DNA of 64,000 nt. Source: Cytophagales bacterium (GTDB lineage: Bacteria > Bacteroidota > Bacteroidia > Cytophagales > Cyclobacteriaceae). Below the pieces are notes generated by a model, which was given only the letters and a program-made list of their open reading frames with translations, made no database searches and was not told the DNA's origin. The translations under genes and the position numbers were made by a program. This document shows positions 25,955-33,029 of this stretch, piece after piece (position 1 is the first letter of the stretch; every line of letters starts with the position of its first letter). The stretch is taken from NCBI GenBank assembly GCA_020402945.1, contig JADBYQ010000032.1, forward strand, positions 62,001 through 126,000, written 5' to 3'.

Positions 25955-26818
25955 ATGTCTAGGGCGGTAATTGTTTGCATTTTTGCTTGCTGTGGGTTGC
26001 TTTTTGGCTGCACTACCCAAAAGATGATATGCCCTGCATACCAAAGTGCCTTTATTTACGACAAGCCTTCGCAAAAGGAAGCTTTTGTTTACTACAACGA
26101 GAACAAAAATCGGTCGCGCGAATTGGTTGCATCGAACAATAAAAAATTAATCCTGCCAGCCAACGATTCTACCTGGGAAAAAAGTGTGGTGCTACCTGGT
26201 CCAGCACTACCCAAAGAAAGAAAGACCAAGAAAACGCGCTACCTTCTTCTTCCAAAGAAAACGTACAAAAAAGCCTTAAGGGACCTTCAGACAATAGAAA
26301 TGAAACCGGTTTATCCGAAGAAGCCAACAGACTCTGTTGACATAAAGAAAGCATTGGATAGTGCGGCACGGAGTATCACAGACACTTTATCGTCAAGTGC
26401 TATTGAAGGAGCCGATCAAGAAGAGAAAAAGGATAGCACCTATGTGATTTCAATTGAGAAGGAAAAATTCAATGTAGATCAAGATAACTACATGTGGTAC
26501 TTTAGAAAAACGCTGGTGTTGCCAGATGTACGGATTGCGCTGGAGGGTGCGAAAGAAGAAGCGGCAGCAACTAAGAAGTCTGAAAAGAATGGTGGTTTCT
26601 TCAAGAACCTGTTCAAGAAAAAGGAAAAGAAGCCGAATGGACCGGTCAAAGAGAAGCAGGACTTAGTTGATCAACCTGCCGATTCAACGGGGGCAGATGG
26701 CGGCTCGCCTCAGACAGTTAAAAAGAAAAAAGGCGTTTTTGGATTTTTGAAAAAGAAATCAAAAGATGTAGCTCCGCCAAAAGCCGAGCCTAAGAAAGAG
26801 GAGGAAGAAAAATTCTGA
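25955..26818 (+). CDS. Lipoprotein with lysine-rich repeated tail
   Basis: A 287-residue protein beginning with a lipoprotein signal (lipobox LLFGC, Cys19) followed by CPAYQSAFIYD, a motif that I associate with Bacteroidota lipoproteins of unknown role. The middle (about 85-200) is charged, with an ordered stretch DNYMWYFRKTLVLPD. The last third is very rich in Lys, Glu and Pro and has two similar amphipathic modules, GFFKNLFKKKEKK and GVFGFLKKKSKD, which could bind lipid or polyanions. No enzyme motif is visible. Confidence 0.7.
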   Translation: MSRAVIVCIFACCGLLFGCTTQKMICPAYQSAFIYDKPSQKEAFVYYNENKNRSRELVASNNKKLILPANDSTWEKSVVLPGPALPKERKTKKTRYLLLPKKTYKKALRDLQTIEMKPVYPKKPTDSVDIKKALDSAARSITDTLSSSAIEGADQEEKKDSTYVISIEKEKFNVDQDNYMWYFRKTLVLPDVRIALEGAKEEAAATKKSEKNGGFFKNLFKKKEKKPNGPVKEKQDLVDQPADSTGADGGSPQTVKKKKGVFGFLKKKSKDVAPPKAEPKKEEEEKF

Positions 26819-26845
26819 TTTAGATTTCTTTAAAGTATCACCGAT

Positions 26846-27250
26846 ATGCGCCTATTCCTAAAACTATATTTGATTGCCCTGCCCATTTTTTTTATGGTCG
26901 ATATGATTTGGTTGGGCGTGTTGGCAAAAAATTTCTACAAGAATCAAATTGGCTTTTTGATGAAGCCAGATGTGAATTGGGCCGCAGCCATTATTTTCTA
27001 CCTTCTATTTTTGGTGGGCATAGTTTTGTTCGTGATTGAGCCGGCACTTGAGAAGAAGGATTTGATGTTCGCATTTAGCAGAGGCGCACTTTTTGGATTG
27101 ATCACCTACGCTACGTATGACTTAACCAATTTGGCGACTCTTAAAAATTGGCCACTCAAGGTTGTAGTTGTTGACATGATCTGGGGAGCGGTGTTGTCCG
27201 GAACTGTGTGCGGGTCTTCCTATTGGATCGCCAACAAATTAGGTCTTTAG
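26846..27250 (+). CDS. DUF2177 membrane protein
   Basis: The 134-residue protein has four membrane helices. The pattern DMIWLGVLAKNFYKNQIG near the N-terminus, ATYDLTNLATLKNWP in the middle and VDMIWGAVLSG near the end is that of DUF2177. The function is unknown. Confidence 0.85.
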   Translation: MRLFLKLYLIALPIFFMVDMIWLGVLAKNFYKNQIGFLMKPDVNWAAAIIFYLLFLVGIVLFVIEPALEKKDLMFAFSRGALFGLITYATYDLTNLATLKNWPLKVVVVDMIWGAVLSGTVCGSSYWIANKLGL

Positions 27251-27267
27251 TAGTAAACGACAAGACC

Positions 27268-27645
27268 ATGATCAATCGATATGCCGGTGAAATACACATA
27301 AACCCTGTGCGCATATTGCGAAATGATGATTTTAATAATGATGGACAGATCAAGGATATCAATAGAACAATTGAGTTGGCAATGGAGCTCAACCAACAGA
27401 TTGGTATCCGTTTGCAAATGATTTTGGGTTGGTTGAAAAAGGGGAGTGGCTCATCTGCACAGTTTCATTTTGCAGAAGGTGGTTATATCAGCGTGCGAGG
27501 ATTATCTGATACCGAACTCAAGGAACTATCTGCCAAAGGAATGATAGAGCTTTTTGATTTTGCAACAGACAAAAGTTGGGTAAAAAAACACGGCCAGCAT
27601 TTTGGGCTTATCTGGGAAAATGGACGGGCAGTGGATATTTCTTGA
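27268..27645 (+). CDS. Hypothetical protein, not recognised
   Basis: From the ATG at 27268 this is a 125-residue soluble protein with no signal peptide. It has an N-terminal strand-rich part (INPVRILRNDDF), a helix (IKDINRTIELAMELN) and a second half with hydrophobic strands ending HFGLIWENGRAVDIS. I do not recognise the family. An in-frame extension upstream would overlap the DUF2177 gene and is unlikely. It sits between two membrane protein genes on the same strand, 13 bases before the next. Confidence 0.6.
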   Translation: MINRYAGEIHINPVRILRNDDFNNDGQIKDINRTIELAMELNQQIGIRLQMILGWLKKGSGSSAQFHFAEGGYISVRGLSDTELKELSAKGMIELFDFATDKSWVKKHGQHFGLIWENGRAVDIS

Positions 27646-27657
27646 AAGTTGTACTGA

Positions 27658-28305
27658 ATGGCTGACTACATGCACAATCGTACGGTTTCCACTGGCGAAG
27701 AAATCGCAAATGCGATTACTCATGGAATAGGTGCACTGTTGGCCGTTGCGGGATTGGTAGTTTTGATTGTAATGGCCGCCATTCACGGAAGTGTGTGGCA
27801 CATTGTTAGTTTTTCAATTTTCGGAACAACATTGGTGCTTCTTTATTTTGCGTCCACACTTTACCACAGCCTTACTCATGTCAAAGCCAAAAGTGTATTT
27901 CATAAGTTTGATCACATTTCAATTTACTTATTGATTGCTGGAACGTATACCCCTTTTTGTTTGACTGCCCTGCAAGGCTGGATCGGTTGGACAGTCTTGG
28001 GCGTTGTTTGGAGTTGTGCCATTCTGGGGGCTGTGCTAAAGGCGATCTCGGTTGGCAAGCGAATTAAGCTATCAACGGTGCTGTATATTTTGATGGGGTG
28101 GGTAATTCTGGTGGCTATCCAACCGTTGTATAAGGCAATGCCCTTCAATGGTTTTTTGTTTCTGATAGCAGGAGGGATCTCTTATACGATCGGCACTATT
28201 TTCTTTATCAGAAACCAAGTGAAGTATAACCACAGCGTATGGCACGTGTTTGTGCTAGGTGGTAGTGTGTTGCATTTTTTTGCTGTGTTAAGTCTACTGA
28301 ATTAA
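27658..28305 (+). CDS. Hemolysin III/PAQR-type membrane protein
   Basis: The 215-residue protein has seven membrane helices in the HlyIII/YqfA arrangement: the opening TGEEIANAITHGIGALL, the helix-2 motif LYFASTLYHSL, FHKFDHISIYLLIAGTYTPF, and a final helix with a metal-binding His (SVWHVFVLGGSVLHF). Bacterial members are probably zinc-dependent hydrolases rather than lytic toxins. A terminator follows at once. Confidence 0.88.
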   Translation: MADYMHNRTVSTGEEIANAITHGIGALLAVAGLVVLIVMAAIHGSVWHIVSFSIFGTTLVLLYFASTLYHSLTHVKAKSVFHKFDHISIYLLIAGTYTPFCLTALQGWIGWTVLGVVWSCAILGAVLKAISVGKRIKLSTVLYILMGWVILVAIQPLYKAMPFNGFLFLIAGGISYTIGTIFFIRNQVKYNHSVWHVFVLGGSVLHFFAVLSLLN

Positions 28306-28306
28306 A

Positions 28307-28334
28307 AAGGGGTTCATTGCTCCCCTTCTTTTTC
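28307..28334 (+). terminator. Terminator after the hemolysin-III-type gene (T1)
   Basis: AAGGGG pairs with CCCCTT across a loop TTCATTGCT, followed by CTTTTTC. The sequence closely resembles the two hairpins at about 28509 and 30015, suggesting that one bidirectional terminator shared by convergent genes has been copied during rearrangement of this locus. Confidence 0.7.
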
Positions 28335-28339
28335 TTCTC

Positions 28340-28370
28340 CGCAGAGTCTCCCGCCTCGGGGACTCTGTCG
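28340..28370. repeat. REP-like hairpin R1
   Basis: Imperfect palindrome with arms CGCAGAGTC and GACTCTGtCG, an inner CCCG/CGGG stem and a loop of about three bases. It is one member of the hairpin family around the transposase at 29138. Confidence 0.8.
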
Positions 28371-28439
28371 GAAGCAGGCAGGACAAACAAGGGAAGGCGG
28401 ATGCTGGGTAAGTGAAAGTGAAGGAGAGAATGGTGTACT
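28343..28439. repeat. 97-base direct repeat, copy 1
   Basis: This segment recurs at 29811-29907 with a single base difference (G at 28353, A in the second copy). It contains most of hairpin R1 and about 70 bases of non-coding spacer starting GAAGCAGGCAGGACAAAC. Confidence 0.9.
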
Positions 28440-28453
28440 AGAAAAAAGTAAAG

Positions 28454-28481
28454 CGCAGAGTCCCGAGGCGGAGACTCTGCG
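28454..28481. repeat. REP-like hairpin R2 (inverted relative to R1)
   Basis: Palindrome with arms CGCAGAGTC and GACTCTGCG around CCGAGGCGGA. Its reverse complement has the same core as R1, so R1 and R2 form an inverted pair about 83 bases apart, like a BIME. The tail GAGGAATA also follows hairpin R5. Confidence 0.8.
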
Positions 28482-28508
28482 AGGAATAGAAGTTTACTAA
28501 AATAGAAA

Positions 28509-28530
28509 AAGGGGCTCATCGCCCCCCTTC
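28509..28530 (-). terminator. Copy of the ppdK terminator (T2), beside the ppdK fragment
   Basis: GGGGC / GCCCC stem with a five-base loop, followed on the minus strand by T-rich sequence. It is a near-identical copy of the hairpin at 30015-30033 downstream of intact ppdK and belongs to the same duplicated block as the fragment. Confidence 0.6.
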
Positions 28531-28550
28531 TTTTGTTTGCTACCGATTCG

Positions 28551-29032
28551 TTACTTTTTCAATTCTAGTAATCTGGCATGTGCGGCCGCCAATCGAGCCA
28601 CAGGTACTCTCGGACCAGAACAGGACACATAGTTTAATCCAATTTCATGGCAAAATAGAATCGACTCTGGATGACCACCGTGCTCACCACAAATTCCAAC
28701 TTTCAGGTCGTTGTTTGTTTTCCGTCCGTCTTCTACGGCCATCCTCATCAACTTGCCCATTGCTTTGCGATCCAGCACCTCGAATGGATTATCTTTTAAT
28801 AGGCCCTTGCTGATATAAAAGGGTAAGAATTTATTTTCGGCATCCTCGCGTGAGAATGAAAATGTCGCTTGTGTTAAATCATTTGTTCCAAAGGAGAAGA
28901 ACTCAGCCACGTTTGCCAACTGATCTGCTTGCAGGCAGGCACGAACAACTTCGATCATCGAACCAAATTTAAACTGAAGCTTGATCTTGTTGGTGGTCTC
29001 AATTTGAGTTCTTATTTCGTCAACGAATACTT
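28551..29032 (-). pseudogene. Truncated duplicate of the 3' end of ppdK
   Basis: This block repeats the last 160 or so codons of ppdK (intact gene at 30057-32864). By hand alignment I count 36 base differences in about 472 positions but only three amino-acid differences (Thr for Ala, Phe for Leu, Asn for Lys). The homology stops at 29032 (after ACGAATACTT) and is joined to a REP-like hairpin at 29041. The fragment holds only part of the PEP-binding domain, including GTNDLTQ and ICGEHGG, and cannot be active alone. The frame stays open to 29108 through the hairpin, giving an artificial N-terminus. Confidence 0.88.
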
Positions 29033-29040
29033 CATTTCTT

Positions 29041-29070
29041 CGCAGAGTTACTCGTTTCGAGAACTCTGCG
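29041..29070. repeat. REP-like hairpin R3, left flank of the transposase gene
   Basis: Arms CGCAGAGTT and AACTCTGCG pair perfectly, with an inner CTCG/CGAG stem on a TTT loop and one bulged A. Its reverse complement equals hairpin R4 on the other side of the transposase apart from a compensating pair of changes (CTCG/CGAG against CCCG/CGGG). Confidence 0.88.
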
Positions 29071-29137
29071 GTAGCAACAAACCAAATTAGTATTCCCAAA
29101 GATTCCAATTTAAAACCGAAGTGCTAAATTTAGGGTT

Positions 29138-29728
29138 ATGAGTGTCCGCAGGGAGATACCCGAATACGATGGTATTTATTTTATAACCATCACTTGTAGC
29201 CAATGGCTTCATCTCTTTGATCTATCGAACGGATATGAAGAAGTGTACAAATGGTTTGATCATCTGAAAGGCAAGGGGCACTTAATTGCAGGGTATGTAA
29301 TCATGCCTAACCATATTCACGCACTCATTGCATTCAGAAATACACAAGGCGTATCCATCAACTCGATGATCGGTGAGGGTAAGCGATTTATGTCGTACGG
29401 AATTGTTAGAAGGCTAAAGGAAAAAAACGACCAGGAGGTGCTCGCGAGATTGTCAGCATTGGTAAATGCAACGGACAGAAAGCGAGGTAAACGGCATGAA
29501 GTGTTTGAGCCATCATTTGATTGGAAGGAATGCAGGAGCAATAAGTTCATCGATCAAAAACTGGATTACATCCATGAAAATCCATGTCGTGGAGTATGGA
29601 ATCTAGCAAACGAAGACAAGGAGTATATTCACAGTTCGGCAAAGTATTATGAAACTGGTGAGCAAGGGGTTTACTTAATAACGAACTATTCAGAATTGGA
29701 GGATATTGATTTGACTAAGACATTGTAG
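29138..29728 (+). mobile_element. REP-associated Y1/HUH transposase (RAYT-like)
   Basis: The 196-residue protein belongs to the IS200/Y1 transposase superfamily. It has the HUH metal site in MPNHIHALI (His59 and His61) and the nucleophile Tyr144 in KLDYIHENPCRGV, followed by SSAKYY. The DYIHxNP form and the single-copy gene flanked by hairpins of inverted orientation are typical of RAYTs, which move or maintain REP sequences, rather than of simple IS200 elements. It is transcribed from a 67-base region between hairpin R3 and the ATG. All catalytic residues are present, so it may be active. Confidence 0.88.
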
Positions 29729-29739
29729 TTTTGAGAAAG

Positions 29740-29769
29740 CGCAGAGTTCCCGAAACGGGTAACTCTGCG
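29740..29769. repeat. REP-like hairpin R4, right flank of the transposase gene
   Basis: Arms CGCAGAGTT and AACTCTGCG with inner CCCG/CGGG and an AAA loop. It is the inverted counterpart of R3, 11 bases after the transposase stop codon. Confidence 0.88.
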
Positions 29770-29777
29770 AGGAAATA

Positions 29778-29991
29778 AGAGTCCCCAGGCGGAGACTCTG
29801 CGAGGAATAGAGAGTCTCCCACCTCGGGGACTCTGTCGGAAGCAGGCAGGACAAACAAGGGAAGGCGGATGCTGGGTAAGTGAAAGTGAAGGAGAGAATG
29901 GTGTACTTCTTCTCCGCAGAGTCTCCCGCCTCGGCCCGCCCAGAGGCAGAGCAAGTCAATTCTCCGCAGAATCTCGCCTCGGACTCTGCGG
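29778..29991. repeat. Cluster of four more REP-like hairpins (R5-R8)
   Basis: R5 at 29778-29802 (AGAGTCC ... GGAGACTCTGCG), R6 at 29811-29834 (AGAGTC ... GACTCT, inside the second 97-base repeat), R7 at 29915-29934 (left arm CGCAGAGTC, right arm replaced by GC-rich sequence) and R8 at 29964-29991 (CCGCAGA / TCTGCGG). The units alternate in orientation and differ in completeness. Together with R4 they fill the 328-base gap between the transposase and ppdK, which holds no gene. Confidence 0.78.
29811..29907. repeat. 97-base direct repeat, copy 2
   Basis: Second copy of the segment at 28343-28439, identical but for one base. The distance between copies is 1468 bases and the interval includes the ppdK fragment and the transposase. 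Confidence 0.9.
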
Positions 29992-30012
29992 CAAACATGT
30001 TTATTAAAATAG

Positions 30013-30036
30013 AAAAGGGGCTCATTGCCCCCCTTC
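30013..30036 (-). terminator. Terminator of ppdK (T3)
   Basis: On the minus strand GGGGC pairs with GCCCC over a five-base loop, followed by TTTTCTATTTT. It lies about 25 bases after the ppdK stop codon. Confidence 0.7.
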
Positions 30037-30056
30037 TTTTGTTTGCTACCGATTCG

Positions 30057-32864
30057 TTACTTTTTCAATTCCAGTAGTCTGGCATGTGCAGCTGCTAATC
30101 GAGCCACAGGTACTCTCGGACCAGAACAGGACACATAGTTTAATCCAATTTCGTGGCAAAATAGAATCGACTCTGGATGTCCACCATGCTCACCACAAAT
30201 TCCGACTTTCAAGTCTTTATTCGTTTTCCGTCCGTCTTCTACAGCCATCCTCATTAACTTGCCCATTGCTTTTCGATCCAGCACTTCGAATGGATTATCT
30301 TTTAATAGCCCCTTGCTGATATAAAAGGGTAAGAATTTATTTTCAGCATCCTCGCGTGAGAAAGAAAATGTCGCTTGCGTTAAATCGTTGGTTCCAAAAG
30401 AAAGGAATTCGGCTACGTTTGCCAACTGATCTGCTTGTAGACAAGCACGAACAACTTCGATCATCGAACCAAACTTGAACTGAAGCTTAATCTTGTTGGC
30501 GGTCTCAATTTGAGTTCTTATTTCGTCAACGAATACTTTTACTTGTTCCAATTCTTCGGCCGTACACACTTGTGGCACCATAATTTCTGGTCGAACATCA
30601 ATGCCTGCTTTTTGACACTCCGCAGTGGCTTCCAATATGGCTTGAATTTGCATCCTGTAAATTTCCGGGAAGCTTAGTCCCAACCGCACTCCTCGATGAC
30701 CTAACATCGGATTTACTTCGTGCAGCTCGCGCGCTTTTTTCAACATTTGTCCCTTTTTAGCAATCGCTTTTTCAATCAGTTCCACACCGGCCAAAGTGAA
30801 CGGCTCAGATGACCGTTCAATCATTTTCAAATCTCCATTAAGCAGTCGTAGGCTACTGAATAAATCGGTGACACCACTAACTGTTCCTCTCAATTTCTGC
30901 AAGTGTTCGAGCTCGTCTTTTAACACATCCTCTGTAGGGAGAAACTCATGAATAGGAGGGTCCAATAGTCGCACCGTGACAGGACGTGGCGCCATAGCCA
31001 AAAAAATCTCCTTGAAGTCTTGCGCTTGCATTTTTTTCAATCGGTCAAGCGCTGATTCACGTTCTTCGACAGTCACTGCCAGAATCATTTCAACTACTAC
31101 GGGTAGACGTTCCACATCGTTAAACATCCGTTCTGTACGACAGAGACCAATTCCCATGGCACCAAATTCAAGTGCTTTTTTGGCAGCACCAGGGGTGTCA
31201 GCATTTGCCATCACTTTTAACTTAGCATTTTCATCAGCCCACGTTAATAGTGTTTTCAATTCGTCAGAAAAAGTAGGCTCTACGGTCGGAATTATACCTT
31301 GATAGACGTAACCTGATCCTCCATCAATGGTGATATAATCACCTTCGAGCAATGTCTTGTCGCCAATTTTGGCGACTCGCAATTTGGTGTCCACATGAAT
31401 GCCTTCGGCACCAGCAACACATGGTTTGCCCATGCCTCGGGCAACCACTGCAGCATGTGAAGTTTTGCCCCCTCTACTGGTAAGGATACCTTGGGCAGCA
31501 AAGAATCCGTGGATATCTTCTGGCTTCGTTTCTTCTCTTACCAGAATAACTTTTTCGCCTGCTTTGCCCATAAGCTCCGCGCGGTCTGCATCAAAGACAA
31601 CGTGCCCCGAGGCTGCGCCCGGAGAGGCAGGTAGTCCGTGTGCCAACGGTTCAGTTTTGTGAAGAGAATCCAGCCGTGGATGCAACAATTGCTCGAGCAT
31701 GTCTGGTTTGATTCGCAGGAGCGATTCTTCTTTTGTGATAAGTTTTTCCTTTGTCATTTCTACGGAAGTACGTACCATGGCGGTGGTGTTCATTTTACCG
31801 TTGCGTGTTTGCAAGCAAAACAACACTCCCTTTTCGATGGTGTATTCGAAATCCTGAACTTCCCGATAGTGAGTTTCTAATTTATTGCGCAACTCTTCCA
31901 ACTGCCTGTAAAGTTCAGGCATTTCTTTGGCCAACTCACTTACTGGCTTCGGTGTCCGTATCCCTGCCACCACGTCTTCACCCTGGGCGTTGGTCAGGTA
32001 TTCTCCAAACATCACATTTTCTCCGGTGCCGGGGTCTCGTGTAAAACCTACTCCAGTGGCACAGTCATTTCCCATATTGCCAAACACCATTGTCACCACA
32101 TTGACAGCTGTACCATTTGCCATGGCGGGAGTAATCTTGAATTCTCTGCGATAGTCGATCGCACGTTTTCCCATCCAGGAATTGAACACGGCTTTAATAG
32201 CAATTTCCAATTGTTCATAGACATCTTCAGGAAATGGTTTGCCGATATGATCGCTGACAACTTTTAAGAACCGATCACTGATTTCAATTAAGTTATTGGT
32301 GTTCAAACCGACATCCACTTTTACCCCTGCTTTCTTTTTCACTTCTTCGAAATGAGTATCAAATTTTTCATCGGGTACACCTAAGGCTACTTTACCAAAA
32401 AGTTGGATGAACCTGCGATAAGCGTCATATCCAAATCGCTCGTTGCCCGTTTGTGCAATTAGCCCTTTTAGTGTTCTCGAATTCAAACCAAGGTTCAATA
32501 TTGTATCCATCATACCTGGCATTGACATTGCCGAACCTGATCGGACTGAGACCAGCAAGGGGTTAGTGGCATCACCAAATTTCTTTCCAGTTGATTTTTC
32601 AATGGCTTTGATCTGTTCACGAACATCATCCATTAATCCGTTGGGTAATGATTTGTCGCTCGTTGCTAAGTAGGTTAAACAGGCTTCTGTTGAAATTACA
32701 AATCCAGGTGGCACATTCAGTCCGATTTGGGTCATCTCGCATAAATTTGCGCCCTTGCCCCCTAATAAGTGTTTATTTTTTCCGTCACCCTCTTTAAAAG
32801 AATAGACAAATTTTTTTGTGGTCGTTTTAGTCGCAATTGGTTCCAAAACATCAGCGGTTTTCAT
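30057..32864 (-). CDS. ppdK: Pyruvate, phosphate dikinase
   Basis: Interconverts pyruvate, ATP and phosphate with PEP, AMP and diphosphate. The 935-residue protein has the full three-domain layout: an N-terminal ATP-grasp part (LLGGKGANLCEMTQIGLNVPPGF), the swivelling phospho-His domain with LTSRGGKTSHAAVVARG, and the C-terminal PEP-binding barrel with GTNDLTQ and the catalytic Cys in GICGEHGG. Length and motifs are complete. The last 160 codons are repeated as a broken copy at 28551. With the pyruvate:flavodoxin oxidoreductase in this window it suggests active metabolism around the pyruvate/PEP node. Confidence 0.96.
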   Translation of the reverse strand: MKTADVLEPIATKTTTKKFVYSFKEGDGKNKHLLGGKGANLCEMTQIGLNVPPGFVISTEACLTYLATSDKSLPNGLMDDVREQIKAIEKSTGKKFGDATNPLLVSVRSGSAMSMPGMMDTILNLGLNSRTLKGLIAQTGNERFGYDAYRRFIQLFGKVALGVPDEKFDTHFEEVKKKAGVKVDVGLNTNNLIEISDRFLKVVSDHIGKPFPEDVYEQLEIAIKAVFNSWMGKRAIDYRREFKITPAMANGTAVNVVTMVFGNMGNDCATGVGFTRDPGTGENVMFGEYLTNAQGEDVVAGIRTPKPVSELAKEMPELYRQLEELRNKLETHYREVQDFEYTIEKGVLFCLQTRNGKMNTTAMVRTSVEMTKEKLITKEESLLRIKPDMLEQLLHPRLDSLHKTEPLAHGLPASPGAASGHVVFDADRAELMGKAGEKVILVREETKPEDIHGFFAAQGILTSRGGKTSHAAVVARGMGKPCVAGAEGIHVDTKLRVAKIGDKTLLEGDYITIDGGSGYVYQGIIPTVEPTFSDELKTLLTWADENAKLKVMANADTPGAAKKALEFGAMGIGLCRTERMFNDVERLPVVVEMILAVTVEERESALDRLKKMQAQDFKEIFLAMAPRPVTVRLLDPPIHEFLPTEDVLKDELEHLQKLRGTVSGVTDLFSSLRLLNGDLKMIERSSEPFTLAGVELIEKAIAKKGQMLKKARELHEVNPMLGHRGVRLGLSFPEIYRMQIQAILEATAECQKAGIDVRPEIMVPQVCTAEELEQVKVFVDEIRTQIETANKIKLQFKFGSMIEVVRACLQADQLANVAEFLSFGTNDLTQATFSFSREDAENKFLPFYISKGLLKDNPFEVLDRKAMGKLMRMAVEDGRKTNKDLKVGICGEHGGHPESILFCHEIGLNYVSCSGPRVPVARLAAAHARLLELKK

Positions 32865-33029
32865 AGCGTGTGTGGGTTAATTATGTTCGAAAGTAACCGT
32901 CATAAGAGGTGCAGCGAATGATATTAGTCAGTAGGGTAGACGAGAATTATCAATACCTTTTTATCAGTAGGCTGCTTCGCGCAATTCGATGCAAACACAC
33001 TCGCTTTTTTTTCCTACTTTGTACACCCT

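Noticed and set aside
28551-29108. Treating the ppdK fragment as a real 185-residue gene
   Set aside because: The first 26 or so residues are translated from a REP hairpin and flank, and the rest is an isolated part of the PEP-binding domain.
28340-29991. CRISPR array
   Set aside because: The repeats are palindromic REP-type hairpins in alternating orientation with irregular spacing, and no cas genes are present.
32865-33029. Promoters for divergent ppdK and the GH63 gene
   Set aside because: Only near matches exist (TACTTTCG on the minus strand, TACTTTG on the plus strand) and neither has a -33 partner at 17-23 bases.
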